Assembly (NCBI GenBank): GCA_951812925.1
Contig: OX638370.1
Location: forward strand, 27,829,964 to 27,893,963
Length of the DNA: 64,000 nt
Reading direction: 5' to 3'
Source: Calliopum simillimum
Lineage: Eukaryota; Arthropoda; Insecta; Diptera; Lauxaniidae
Below are positions 52,020 through 63,226 of this stretch, in pieces. Under the pieces are notes generated by a model that did not search any database, had not been told where the DNA came from, and worked only from the letters and a program-made list of their open reading frames with translations. The number at the start of each line of letters is the position of its first letter. Position 1 is the first letter of the stretch. Made by a program: the position numbers and the translations under genes.

Positions 52020-55000
52020 ATGAATCTCAGCCCAAAGATGTCAACGCGAACGCAAAACCTGAAGAGAAAAATCAAAAAATTAACATATTGAAAAGAACCT
52101 TAGAATTTAATAAAAATTTTAAAAACACATCAAATCAAAAAGATCCAGCCCCTATAGAAGAAAGGATGAAAAAGTATTATGAAGCAAGGGAGAAAATTTT
52201 TAACGACGGTTCATTTTTAGGCATGCGTGAAATAACGAAAAGAGTCAAGAAGGCGAGGGACAATTTTGCGAAACGAAAATTTATTAGAAAGCAGATCTGT
52301 GCAGCTGTTGATAATGCACAAAATCAGGACCCAAGGGCATATGCGGAAGTAGAGGTGAATGGTGCGAAGATAAGAGGATTACTGGATACTGGAGCGTCGG
52401 TTAGCTTACTTGGACGCGGGTGTAGAGAATGGTTAGAAAAATTAGAAATCAAGATAGATCGTCATTATTCGTCAGTAAGAACAGCAGCAGGTCGAAAACA
52501 TGTGGTTATAGGAAAAGTTAATGTCCCAGTTACATACAATAAGGAAACCAAATTTATAAAATTTTACTTGTGTCCAGCTTTAGAACAAGCGGCATATTTG
52601 GGTATAGATTTCTGGCGTGAGTTTCGTTTAGCACCAAAAATACTTGGCGTTGCAGAACTGGATATGGAGAAAATTGCAAAGCAGTTTAAAAGTGATGAAA
52701 ATAAGAACTTAGAGGATAAGCTTGAAAAGCATGAATTGACCGAAGATCAGCAAAAACGATTAAATAAAGTAATAGAAGAATTTTATACGTATGAGAAAAA
52801 TGGCCTTGGTAAAACGGATCTCGAAGAACACACAATCCAACTGACTGAAGGGGCAATGCCTGTAAAAGATCGCCATTACCCGATGTCACCTGCAGTACAG
52901 CAGATAGTATATGATGAAGTTGACAAGATGCTGGAGCTCGGTGTTATTGAAGAGTGTGAAGGACCCTGGAGCAATAGAGTGACCATCGTACGCAAACCCG
53001 ACAAAAATCGATTTTGCCTTGATGCCCGTAAGCTGAACGAGCGCACTGTGAAGGATGCGTACCCACTCCAAAATATAGAAGGGATCTTGAGCAGAATTGA
53101 TTTCACGTACTTTATCAGTAGCGTCGACCTGAAGTTTGCGTTTTGGCAGATAGCGTTGGAAGGAAAAAGCAGACCATACACAGCATTCACGGTACCTGGC
53201 AGGCCACTTTACCAGTTTGCGGTAATGCCTTTTGGCCTCTGCAATGCTGCGCAACGCCTATGCCGGTTGATGGACAAGGTGATACCCCAACGGCTAAAAT
53301 CAAATGTGTTCACCTATTTGGACGACCTGCTGATAATTGCACCGGATTTTGATTCGCATGTAAAAGTGTTGAGCGAAGTGGCACAATGCCTTAAAAGGGC
53401 AAATTTAACAATTGGCCTCAAGAAATCTCAATTTTGTTTTAAACAACTACGCTATTTAGGATTCATCGTTGGAGGAGGGATGCTCAAAACTGATCCGGAA
53501 AAGGTCTCGGCTATTCAAAGAATACCAATCCCGAGAACAGTTCGAGAAGTACGGAGTTTCTTAGGTACAGCGGGATGGTACCGAAGATTTATAAAAAATT
53601 TTGCTGCAGTATCAGCGCCACTTAGCGACACGCTGAAAAAAAGTACAAAATTTTCAATGACACCAGCGGCTATCGAAGCGTTTAACCTACTAAAACAAGC
53701 CTTAACAACGGCTCCTGTATTAAAGCATGCTGATTTTACAAAGAGGTTCTACATACAGTGCGATGCATCGGACATAGGCGTAGGTGCGGTGCTGTTTCAA
53801 AAGGATTCGGAGGATAATGAGAATCCTATCGCCTACTACTCGCAAAAACTCAATAGCTGTCAACGAAACTACAGCGTGACGGAAAAAGAGTGTCTGGCAG
53901 CTGTCCTTGCAATTAAGCGATATAGACCGTATGTGGAAATGATGCCTTTTACGGTAATAACTGACCACGCCAGTTTAAAGTGGTTAATGTCCCTTAAGGA
54001 TTTGAGCGGAAGACTTGCTAGATGGTCGCTACAGCTGCAAGCCTTCGATTTCCAGATCGAGCATCGAAAAGGCACAGAAAATGTCGTAGCCGATACTTTG
54101 TCGCGTGCAGTTGAGGAAGTAAGCACAGAAGAAGATAATTGGCTAGATTTCGAGACCACAGAATTCGATTCAGAAGAATATGCAGAGTTGGCAAAAACCA
54201 TACAACAGAATCAAGAAAAATTCCCGGATTTAAAAGTAGCAGATAACATGATCTATAAGCGCATGAAATTTGACCAAGAAGAAGTTGAGGAACTTAAATG
54301 GAAATTATGGGTACCGGAAGGCTTGACCTCAACGCTAATTGCAAAAGCCCATGAGCCAAAAACATCAGCTCATGGAGGCGTGGCGAAAACGTTGCACAGG
54401 CTTCGCCAATGGTATTACTGGCCAAACATGACCATTCAGGTTCGCAATTACATAAGGAACTGTGACTTATGCAAAGAATCGAAAGCATCAAATCAAGAGC
54501 TGAAGCCAGGTATAGGACAGGAGGTAATTACGGAAAGGCCGTTTCAAAAAATTTATATCGACTTTTTAGGAAAATACCCCAGGTCGAAAAGCGGCAACGC
54601 CTATATTTTTATTGTAGTCGATCACTTCACGAAATTTACATTTTTGAAAGCCATGCGTGAAGCCACTTCAGCAAATATTATTAAATTCTTAATATCAGAG
54701 ATCTTTCACAAGTTTGGAGTTCCTGAAGTAATACATTCAGACAACGGCAAGCAGTTTGTTTCGAAGGATTTTTGCAACATGCTTGAAATGTACAAAATAT
54801 CGCATTTGAAAACAGGCTATTACGCCCCACAGTCGAACGCAGCTGAACGTGTGAATCAGTCAGTGCTGAATGCAATCAGAACTTATATGGAAAATGATCA
54901 CCGTGACTGGGATTTGTACTTGTCGGAGATAGAATGTGCTTTGCGGACATCAATACACTCTGCAACTGGATGTACACCATTTTTAGCATTGTTTGGGAAT

Positions 55001-55378
55001 GAAATGTTTACGAGCGGTAACGACTACAAGTTCGCCAGGAAGCTATGTTCGATGAGTGAACCGAATTTCGGGATACTGAGCAAAGAGGACAAAGTTTCTT
55101 TAATAAGAGATAAAATGAAAACTAATTTACACAATGCCTATGAAAGGAGTGCCAAACGATATAATAAAAGGTCACGAGAAATTAAATTTAGTCCTGGTCA
55201 GGAAGTTTTTAAGCGCAGCTTTATATTGAGTGACTTCAAGAAAAACATTAATTCAAAGTTTTGCAAAAAGTTTATCAAGTGTCGAATTGTCAAACCAGTA
55301 GGCAACAATCTTTATGAGCTAGAAACACTCAATGGAAAACCGATTGGAGTCTTTCACGCCAAAGACTTAAAGCAATAA
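51956..55378 (+). CDS. pol: Retrotransposon Pol (protease, reverse transcriptase, RNase H, integrase), made as a Gag-Pol frameshift fusion
   Basis: Pol matures and copies the element RNA and inserts the cDNA. It lies in the -1 frame relative to gag, open from 51818; translation should enter at 51956, giving about 1140 Pol residues. In order: an aspartic protease (LLDTGAS, DTG at 52385); a reverse transcriptase with FWQIAL, MPFGLCNA and the YLDD active site (53315-53326); RNase H with CDASDIGVGAVL, a KECLA Glu and TDHASLKW; and an integrase with an HHCC zinc finger (H..HGG..CDLC), catalytic Asp in IDFLGK, Asp in HSDNGKQF and Glu in NAAERVNQ. A GPY/F-like tail ends VFHAKDLK. All key residues are present and no stops are seen. 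Confidence 0.95.
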   Translation, partial: LHQGRDDDGSITPQSWSRGEINESQPKDVNANAKPEEKNQKINILKRTLEFNKNFKNTSNQKDPAPIEERMKKYYEAREKIFNDGSFLGMREITKRVKKARDNFAKRKFIRKQICAAVDNAQNQDPRAYAEVEVNGAKIRGLLDTGASVSLLGRGCREWLEKLEIKIDRHYSSVRTAAGRKHVVIGKVNVPVTYNKETKFIKFYLCPALEQAAYLGIDFWREFRLAPKILGVAELDMEKIAKQFKSDENKNLEDKLEKHELTEDQQKRLNKVIEEFYTYEKNGLGKTDLEEHTIQLTEGAMPVKDRHYPMSPAVQQIVYDEVDKMLELGVIEECEGPWSNRVTIVRKPDKNRFCLDARKLNERTVKDAYPLQNIEGILSRIDFTYFISSVDLKFAFWQIALEGKSRPYTAFTVPGRPLYQFAVMPFGLCNAAQRLCRLMDKVIPQRLKSNVFTYLDDLLIIAPDFDSHVKVLSEVAQCLKRANLTIGLKKSQFCFKQLRYLGFIVGGGMLKTDPEKVSAIQRIPIPRTVREVRSFLGTAGWYRRFIKNFAAVSAPLSDTLKKSTKFSMTPAAIEAFNLLKQALTTAPVLKHADFTKRFYIQCDASDIGVGAVLFQKDSEDNENPIAYYSQKLNSCQRNYSVTEKECLAAVLAIKRYRPYVEMMPFTVITDHASLKWLMSLKDLSGRLARWSLQLQAFDFQIEHRKGTENVVADTLSRAVEEVSTEEDNWLDFETTEFDSEEYAELAKTIQQNQEKFPDLKVADNMIYKRMKFDQEEVEELKWKLWVPEGLTSTLIAKAHEPKTSAHGGVAKTLHRLRQWYYWPNMTIQVRNYIRNCDLCKESKASNQELKPGIGQEVITERPFQKIYIDFLGKYPRSKSGNAYIFIVVDHFTKFTFLKAMREATSANIIKFLISEIFHKFGVPEVIHSDNGKQFVSKDFCNMLEMYKISHLKTGYYAPQSNAAERVNQSVLNAIRTYMENDHRDWDLYLSEIECALRTSIHSATGCTPFLALFGNEMFTSGNDYKFARKLCSMSEPNFGILSKEDKVSLIRDKMKTNLHNAYERSAKRYNKRSREIKFSPGQEVFKRSFILSDFKKNINSKFCKKFIKCRIVKPVGNNLYELETLNGKPIGVFHAKDLKQ

Positions 55379-56220
55379 AAGCGATATGGGGCAATAGCGA
55401 CAGAGAGATAGCGGCAATAATATAGAGAAATAACTATAAAACGTGCAATAATAGGTCATAGGCAATCAAATACGTTAGCGTAAGGAACAAAAATAAAAAA
55501 GTGCAATATTTACCAACTCCTAGGATAAGACCATGATCTGTTAGTAAACGTCCCTCTATGTTGATTATTTCATCTTTAGATTCGCTAGTGAACGTCCTGC
55601 ATACCACTTAAAGTACCTGAATAAAATTTAAATTTACACAAAGTAACGTTTTATTGCTTATAAGTAAATCATGAAACTTCCCGTAATGTATCAGCGTAGA
55701 TGTTCGCACTAATCATCGAGCGCTGCAAATAATGTAGGCTGAAGGTCCAGTGAATTCCTGAAACAGAGGAAAAAAAAATTGAAATGGCGATTGAATTGTT
55801 AATTTTGGAAAGAAGTTGTGGTATACGTGGAGAAACAGCACGTAAAGGTGATTTTGCCCGGCAAGCGTAGTCGTGTAGGCATGAGCCACTTAATCTCAGG
55901 GCGTGGGCGGAAGCCTACGTTGAGCACCGGTGAAGAAAAGGGGGTTGCCCATCATCAATTGTTGGCAGTCATGAATTTAAAAAAAATTTAATTATCGGGA
56001 AAAAAAAAAAAACCCTGCGATATTTAAGTACATTTGCACTAGATGCCGAGTTAGATGAACGAGTCACGATTTCATTGAGTTAGTGGGATTTTGCAATTTG
56101 AGTCCGTAGGGAAAAATCTTAAAGTTTACCTGTAATCATAGTGAGGAGTAGAGATTAGCATAAAGCACACTGCGTATACTGCAGATCACCTTAGGGTATA
56201 TCTTAGCATACGCAGAGTTT
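55379..56220 (+). other. Retrotransposon 3' non-coding region, no env
   Basis: No long frame between the pol stop and the 3' LTR. The usual polypurine tract directly before the LTR is not obvious: the last bases are ACGCAGAGTTT. A purine-rich AACAGAGGAAAAAAAAATTG lies about 450 bp upstream, too far for the standard role. Confidence 0.75.
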
Positions 56221-58784
56221 TGTTGCGGTTTAATGAAAAGCATAATGTAAAGTAAATAAGTACCTGTATTTCTGGGGGAATGGAGGCAAGATTCCGTAGT
56301 TGGTCAGAAATCGTGGCATGCTTTGATGTGCCGGTACTGCACCGTAATCCCAAAATTGTATGTGTTGTCCTCGAAAACACAGCGAGTGGATAAGGCCCAC
56401 GGAGTTCCACAAGAATTATACTTGTGTGGAGCTGCTGCAATAGGAGTATTTTTTTTCTTTAATTTGTTTTTTTTTCTCCGGCAAAGTGAAATTCCATACG
56501 GACTTGAGGATGTAAATAACAAAATATGCAATAAGCAAATGTCAAAATAGCTGGGTAAAGAAAACTGTTCCCAGGTCGGAGTCGGCAAGGTGGTAGGCGC
56601 AGGCAAAGCCAGGGATGGTTTTAAAAGTAAAGCTTTCTGTTGAAATGTATTGTCATGGAATGTGCATTGACATGAGTTGGTAGTGGTAAGGGGAATAGGG
56701 GTATATGAAAGAAAATGAAAAGGAAACGAGAAGGTTATTCACAGTTAGGAGTTTTCGCCGTGATTTTAAAACGAGGCTTAGCAGGGACTAGTTTTAGACA
56801 AAGTTTTTAGTTGCAGGTTAAATGTGAAAATTTAAAGTCGTGGCCGCGGGAAAGTTAATTACAAATTTTAAAAGTTTAAACTCAGTGATTTTAAAATTTT
56901 TCAGTAGAGAAAAGGGAGTTAGTTTTTTAGGAAATTTTAAAATTTTAACTGAGTGATTGTAGGAGTGGAAGCAGCCTGGCAATTACAAATTGAGGATCCA
57001 GCGATTTTCCTGTTTTTTTATGCAAGGAGAATTTGGAGGTAAAAAAAATAAGGGAAATGGGGAAATTTAACAGATTTTAATGAGGGTTTTTTCTTATATA
57101 GAAATTTTTGTGAAAAAGTAGAGAAGGATTCACGGCAACGCCGCCAAGGAGTTATAAGAAGGAAGGAAGTCTTTTTTATTAAAATTTAACGTGAGTCTAG
57201 TGTGTGCATTTGGGTTTTCAAATTTTTCATAAGAATTTGTTGGCAGTGTGGTTGGTGTAAGCGGCTTGCGACTACGTACCGATTTGGGAACTACGCTGGA
57301 AAAAGCAAATATCCTCACCAAGATAAGTGCCAGCCACAGTTATTTTAATATATTATTGATCTATCACATTAGCCTTTCAAGTGAATTCTCGATTTTTGAT
57401 AATTGTGGGTATTGACTCCATTTTTAAAATTTGATTTTTTGGAGCCAAAAGTGTGCGTCTGAACGTCGCCATTTTGTTCAAGATTCGGTGTAGCCGTAAC
57501 GCCTACCGAACGCGGCCATTTTGGGAACAGCCGTAGCGGGAGATTTGTCAAAGTCAAGTCAAGGTGGATCCGCTCATTTTCGTGTTGAGTTTTTTTTTGT
57601 AGACTTAAGTTGTATTTGGGGTAATTCATTTTTCACCGCGATTATGTTTAATGTAATTTCCCATATAAATTCCTAAAAGGGGGAATTGGCAGATAATTTT
57701 TTTGGTGGGTTTAGAGTCGACATACCCCAAAACAAATAGAGCGCTCTATCAGTTTTTTTAAGGGTTTATAATCCGGATTTAAAATTGTGGGATTACCGGG
57801 GAATATTTTAAAGTTTGGGAATTTTTGTGGGAAAATTTAAATGCGTTTTTCTTACATTTTCATTTAATTTTATAAATTTATTTAATTTTATATTTTTCAT
57901 TTTTATAATTTGCATGTATTTTATTTACGTTTAAGTTTGTTTTGAATGTTGCAAAAATTTTGCAGTTAAGCTGCGTATTCGGTATTGTTAATAATTTAAT
58001 TTCAATTTACATTGGTTTTGATCATTTAATTTTAATTTCAAAATACATTTTGTGTGTGTTTGGTCTTAAGAATACCGGTTTTTACAAATTTTTGCAATAT
58101 ACAAAATACATTAATATTTACATTGTTCTTTTAAATTTTAATACATTGTGCTACCAGAACTTGGTGGTTTATAAACATTTATCTATATTCACATTTATAA
58201 TTTTTCATGAAATTTGGGGGCCTATATTAGCGTATAAACTCGTTGTTTGCGTTGGCTTTCAAAAGTAATTCTTTGGGTTTGTGTGGGCATAATCTATAAT
58301 TAAATAATTTTAATGTTAATAAATTGTAATAATCATTGGAAATGAGTTTGTGCTAATTTCATTATAAGGGGGTGATTTTTGGGCAAACGGTGATGTGGTA
58401 GCGAGGTGACCAGTGATGAGACGGATGTGGGCGTTGTACCAAATATGGACTGGATAACGCTGGTTGGGCGGGTGCATGGGGAGTCACCATCTTTCTCCCT
58501 CGTTCATGTGAAATAGCCGGTCTTTTGGAGTGTAATGGAGTTTTCGGGTTTTAAGGGAGTTTTCTTATGCTTGCTTGTGATTTATGACAAGAGTCGAGTA
58601 GGAGTTTGTTTTCTAGAATTTGAGTTTTGGGTTTTCGGGGGTTTTTTTTTGTGAGTTATATTTGTGAAATACAAAAATTAGTGTTGCGACCTCGACCCAG
58701 CGCGGCGGGTTGAAAACCTCACCCTGGACCGCTAGCTAGCCGAAGCGAGCCGCGTTGGGTACGCTTAATCAGGGTCACGTAACA
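56221..58784 (+). repeat. 3' LTR, 2564 bp
   Basis: Same TGTTGCGG start and GTAACA end as the 5' LTR, at a constant offset of 9516 until the small indels near the right end. Confidence 0.96.
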
Positions 58785-59022
58785 ACCAATTACTACTAAG
58801 TCATTTGTTTGTTTAAAAAAATAAGTTTCCCAACCACTAGAACTCGTATGTCATTAACTTGACTTAGTAATATTTTAAAAATAGACTTCCTTCCTAAACG
58901 CATGATATTTATGAATCGATAAAACAAATTTATTAATAATTTCGATTTTTATTTTGTTCACAAATTCTCATAACTGTCATAAACTGTTCTACTTTTAGTG
59001 TAATAAAAAATATTATAATTAG

Positions 59023-59351
59023 ATGAAATTCCATTACCACTTAACTATTTTATTTATTGTATTTTTTATGTGTATTCTGGTGAACCAAAGACAAAATAAC
59101 AACCATGATTCAAACCAAAAAAACCTACTCCACCACATACATAACTCTGGGTATATAACCCAATATTCGCACATGTTGTCAAAAAACCAGAAAAACAATT
59201 CAATAGAAATTCTATCAAAAAATTTAATATTCAACAAACGAATGGAGGAACCATTAAAGAGGTTATTAACATGCAATGTGACAACGCATAGTTTAACGAA
59301 ATGTCCCATCCAACTGCCGACGCCTCCACCCTGTCTGGTCTGTTGTGTGGA
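59023..59351 (+). CDS. Candidate exon 1 of a small secreted-protein gene
   Basis: ATG at 59023 opens 109 codons plus two bases. Residues 5-21 (YHLTILFIVFFMCILVN) look like a signal peptide or membrane anchor. An Asn/Lys-rich middle and a Cys-containing end (CPIQLPTPPPCLVCC) follow. The frame runs to a TAA just past a donor-like GA|GTAACG at 59352. Using that donor leaves phase 2, which fits the next candidate exon. No family is recognised; it may be a chance frame in AT-rich DNA. Confidence 0.3.
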
Positions 59352-59585
59352 GTAACGGAAATAAGATGTTGATGCAGGGAAATTGTCTTTTCAAGTTAAC
59401 TTGTAGGTTGAGTTTGTCACCAACGGATGATTTCATACAAAAAAAGTACATATGTATATAGCTACTGCTAAATTGGTAACAAGGTTTTTTGTTTTAATTG
59501 TTCCTATGCTGTTTGTATGATTGCTGTTAGCTTATTGTCACTATACACAGACTCTTCATGTTGAAATCCGCCTGTTGTTTTCTAA

Positions 59586-60185
59586 GGCCTGGATTCACAG
59601 ACTAATTAGTTAACGAAACTGATAACAAGAGTTTAACCAATGTCTCATATTTGGTTAACAATGAATAAAAAAAAAAAAACAAATATGCCAGTACCAGTGG
59701 ATTTTGTTTAAGGTTGGAAAACAAAATAACAAAAATGATTAAAGTATGATAATTTTATATTGAACTAATTAAACAGTCATTTTTGCAATTTTTCAACAAC
59801 AGACGAAAGCAAGTGTTAACATGGAAATTGATTACATATGTTTCGGCTACTTCCACATACATATTTATATATTTTTCATATATAAACATGTATATAGCCT
59901 CATCAGATCAGTTTTAGTTAAATCTTGCCAGATGGTACTTTCATTAGTACTATACAAGCAATAAAAAACAGTCAATAAACTAACTTCAAAAATGATTAAA
60001 TTTTTGATCAAATTCTGGGAAGATCACACCAATATAGTTTAGTGCAAGGAAACCGGCACTGTTACGGCTCGTGAAAAAAAATGTTGCATGGCTGCACGAG
60101 ATTGTTCATCAACTGTTAGTTAACTAATGGTTAAACAATGAAATATTGGGGTTTAGTAAACTTTGAATGACTGTGTATTCGGGCC
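59586..60185. mobile_element. PIF/Harbinger-like MITE, 600 bp
   Basis: GGCCTGGATTCACAG and CTGTGTATTCGGGCC are imperfect inverted ends flanked by TAA (59583-59585, 60186-60188). A 3-bp TWA duplication and GGCC-type ends fit PIF/Harbinger. GTTAACTAAT-type motifs recur near both ends. A shorter relative is at 63227-63553. Confidence 0.6.
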
Positions 60186-60426
60186 TAAAGTGGACCAAGC
60201 TCTCCCCATGGCAGAAAAATAATCACGTATCTTTGATATCTCATACGATTTTAGCCCTATCCCCCCAAAGGACAAATCCGTGACAGAAAGAACTGAACTT
60301 TTCCTATACATTAGTATAAGAATTGCCATATGAATACGCTTGACGATAGCTATTGGTGAAAATAAGCTATAAAAACTAGTAAATATGTACATAATCGAAT
60401 TTGTTTAACGAACGGAAAAATTGCAG

Positions 60427-60682
60427 CAGCAAAAATGCTGTAGATCTAAAACATCAGCAACAGCCAGCACTAGTTGACGCATTGCAGGTGCAGTGCGTAA
60501 CCACTGAACATGCTTGCTGTCAAAAGGGCGCAAACAGCAGAAGAAGAAGAAAGAAAAAAGCAAATCAGATAGAAAACAGCAACAACAAAAATGACAGTTC
60601 TGTCCAAATCGATAAAGCGCAAACTCGTTCGGTTTTAAGTCGGCTTTACAACTGGTTTCCCTATTTAGTATCCCCTTCCTGA
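60427..60682 (+). CDS. Candidate exon 2 of the same gene
   Basis: After an acceptor-like TTGCAG the frame gives about 84 codons to TGA 60680-60682. It is richer in GC than its surroundings, with HQQQP, two Cys pairs (QCV..ACC), a basic cluster (SRRRRKKK) and a C-terminal YNWFPYL. Starting at 60427 it supplies the one base needed by exon 1's phase. The acceptor lacks a good pyrimidine tract. The frame is also open back to 60395. Confidence 0.28.
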
Positions 60683-61120
60683 GAGTTGATTTGCTCTTAA
60701 TAGTTCGTTATGTTGCACAGTGTAGCAAAATGCTTAAGCAACTGTGTTAGGGAAATAACTAAGTACTACCTCTTTCTTTACTTATGCATGTATGATAGGT
60801 TGTCCATTTTCTTGATGGCCCAATCCGGAACAGAAAAAAAGCATGTGGTAATGATTTACCCTTCACGGTATTTTGTCCATAATCTATGGTCTGTGATGTG
60901 TCCTTTATGGTCTATTATCCATAATACTTATTTGACCTATGGTCAAAAATATATGGTCTATGATCTGTCTTTTATGGTCTATGGCTCATAAATGGCCACT
61001 TTAACCCATGTTGCAAAAATTATTTTAGTTTTAGATATAAAGTATATTTTTAGAGTAATTCAAACCCCCTGAATCCAAATCCGTCATGAACAAATTTTTA
61101 CCCCCACCCGTTTTCCTGTT
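60683..61120. other. Unassigned stretch with TATGGTCTATGA-like repeats
   Basis: 60885-60990 contains five or six imperfect copies of 'atggtctatgat/g' and 'gtccttttatggtc'. No gene. Confidence 0.4.
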
Positions 61121-61204
61121 TAAGTGTTCGATTAATCTAACGTTAATCGATTAATCGAACGTTAATCGATTAATCGAACGTTATTCAACTAATCGAACAC
61201 TTAG
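61121..61204. repeat. Palindromic tandem repeat (CGATTAATCGAACGTTAAT)
   Basis: About three units of about 20 bp, each with the palindrome TTCGATTAATCGAA. The whole is bracketed by AAGTGTTCGATTA and its inverse, TAATCGAACACTT. Confidence 0.65.
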
Positions 61205-62034
61205 GTGTTGACAAGTGTTGATTTTTTGATTGCAAATGATATTTTGAACCTTTGGCTATAAGCCCGCATCATTTATGTATTATTTTTTAAAATCATTATT
61301 TTATGTTTTAAATAATTTTTTCAAAAAGGCTTATGGACATGTATTTTTAAACCACACCACTCAAACTACTGGAGGGAGGGGGAAGTCGTAAATAATATTT
61401 TCGAAGAGCCAAAAGATCAAAGTAATATAAGGCACTAACTATACATACTTCTGATATCATTTACTTTCATAAATGATTGAAAATTAACAATTTTACCTTC
61501 GATTAATCGAACAGCGGCCAAAAATAAATTAATGTACATACTATGCATGACAGGGACATAGATAGCGTTTTTGTGAGGGGAGGGCGACAAGCAACGTTTA
61601 ACTCAATCCATGTCACTAATTAATCGTCACATATACTTCTTTTGCAAGGTTAATTATGTCCGAGATCCGAACATATGTTTATTTCCCCATTTTATTTAAC
61701 AATCGGACAAATATCGTGGTCTCATACCCTTTGTATATTAAAGTCATTCTCCGACAGTCACCCAAAATATTTGATGAAAACCAAAATTTAAAAAGCAGAA
61801 GAAAACGTAGAAAGCCATATTCTGGGAAGAAAGTAAAGATCATTCGAGAAATATATTCAAGTTCGGGAAAGCTTTAAAAAAAAAAAAAAAAACAAACAAA
61901 ATCATTATGGCTTAATAATTTAGAAGCTGTTTATATAGCTCGCGATGGCCAGATCATGAAATTCCTGGATGGCCTTATAGTCTAATGTTTGACTTAAAGC
62001 AAACTTCGAAATTGATATCTATGTATTAATAGGC
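61205..62034. other. Unassigned stretch
   Basis: A 73-codon open frame from ATG 61656 is Lys/Arg-rich and lacks any known motif. Poly-A at 61876-61891. Nothing else recognised. Confidence 0.35.
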
Positions 62035-62475
62035 AAGACAAAAATTTGTCCTACCTTTTTTACTGTGTTAGAAATGGAGCTCGACTTTGAATTATATACC
62101 ATTAGAAAGGTATTTGTGTGTAGATGTGCACAAAGTTAAAATTATTTTAATATGTTGCTCTTAAGCCTGCCAAAATTAAATACAAATTTAAATATTAACA
62201 AAAACAAAATACGCGGTCACACAGAGCTGAAAAGAGAAAACAGCGCAAAGAGAAAGAAAAAAACCTAAATGAGACTTTTTTTGGTTTCTTTTCGTTTCAC
62301 ATTTATCAGGCATGATAAATGAGCTCTTCTATTTTGTACCAAATAGCAAAAAAAGTACTAAAACTGTCCAAAAAGTACAAAAATTATATAATATAATATA
62401 ACATATACATAATAATAATAATAAAATAATATATTTGTGGTGAAATTTTGACCATTGGGCAATTCTAGTGTACAT
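62035..62475 (-). repeat. Dispersed repeat family D, inverted copy 2
   Basis: Reverse-complement match to 15228-15655. Landmarks: 'ccattagaaaggtatttgtg', 'ggtcacacagagctgaaaag', 'tttgtaccaaatagcaaaaa', 'gtccaaaaagtac' and 'ttgaccattgggcaattcta'. Confidence 0.75.
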
Positions 62476-62845
62476 TATTGAATAAAATTTGTACAGTAAT
62501 TTCATCCCACTGTGCACTGTTGGCTCATTTTTCATTTCGGTGGCCAAATAGTAACACTGCAGAAGGCGTGCGGCTGTGACTGCAGTATGAACAAAAAAAC
62601 TAAAAAATAAAAAGGAGGGAAACCGTGGAACATTGGTAGCCAAAGTTGATGGCGCTATGCAGATATTCCTCTATGTTATTTTCATGTTGCATGCCATGAA
62701 TTTCTTTATTCATCGTCGTAGTCGTCTTTTTGTCATGTCGTTTTCTTTTTCCTTACTTTTGTCTTTCGAAATTCTTTGCTTTCCGCTACATTGTTTTTTT
62801 TTTCAGCATTGGGACAAAATTATGGCGTGGTGTTGAATTCATCGT

Positions 62846-62887
62846 CATGTTGGCCATCAGTGAACATACCCCCGGTTGGCCAACATG
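62846..62887. repeat. 42-nt hairpin CATGTTGGCCA / TGGCCAACATG
   Basis: Perfect 11-bp stem around a 20-nt loop, followed by a TTGCTGTTGCT-type repeat. Unlike the rest of this AT-rich area; role unknown. Confidence 0.6.
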
Positions 62888-63006
62888 CGACAATTGCTGT
62901 TGCTACACTGCTGTTGCTGCTGCTGTCAGGCCCTTGCTGTGTTATTGTTGGTTCTGTTAAATGTTTGCTGGTTAATGTTTTTTGTGGTATATAATTAGGG
63001 CCATAA

Positions 63007-63046
63007 TATCGATAAAGTTTCAATTACAATCGATACTTTAATCCAA
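63007..63046. promoter_or_regulatory. DRE-like ATCGATA pair
   Basis: ATATCGATAAAG (with the full TATCGATA octamer) and CAATCGATACTT lie about 25 bp apart. DREF-type sites mark fly housekeeping promoters, but no gene could be tied to them. Confidence 0.25.
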
Positions 63047-63226
63047 TAAATTACATGACTTAAGGCTTATAGTTATGTATTAGGGTGGCCGTTAAATGCA
63101 AGGTCATAATGGATGGTGGTCAATCCGCTCCAAAAGTCGACAAAATAATGTCTTTTTATCAGATTTTACGTATGCGGCCAAGCGGATTGAGCTAGATACA
63201 AGAAACTTGGTGCAGATAATACTTGG

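Larger units (their letters stand above)
46705..58784 (+). mobile_element. Complete Ty3/gypsy-type LTR retrotransposon, 12.08 kb
   Basis: Structure: LTR (46705-49277), primer binding site (49281), leader, gag (50187-52019), pol by -1 frameshift (to 55378), an 842-bp non-coding tail, LTR (56221-58784). The 4-bp direct repeat ACCA flanks it (46701-46704 and 58785-58788). Domain order protease, reverse transcriptase, RNase H, integrase is Ty3/gypsy. Long LTRs and a CCHC gag suggest the Osvaldo/Ulysses side of the family, which is inference. No envelope frame. Both ORFs are open and the LTRs nearly identical, so insertion was recent. Confidence 0.96.

Noticed and set aside
52876..54201. Minus-strand frames of 82-122 codons across pol
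   Set aside because: Antisense shadows of the intact pol coding sequence.
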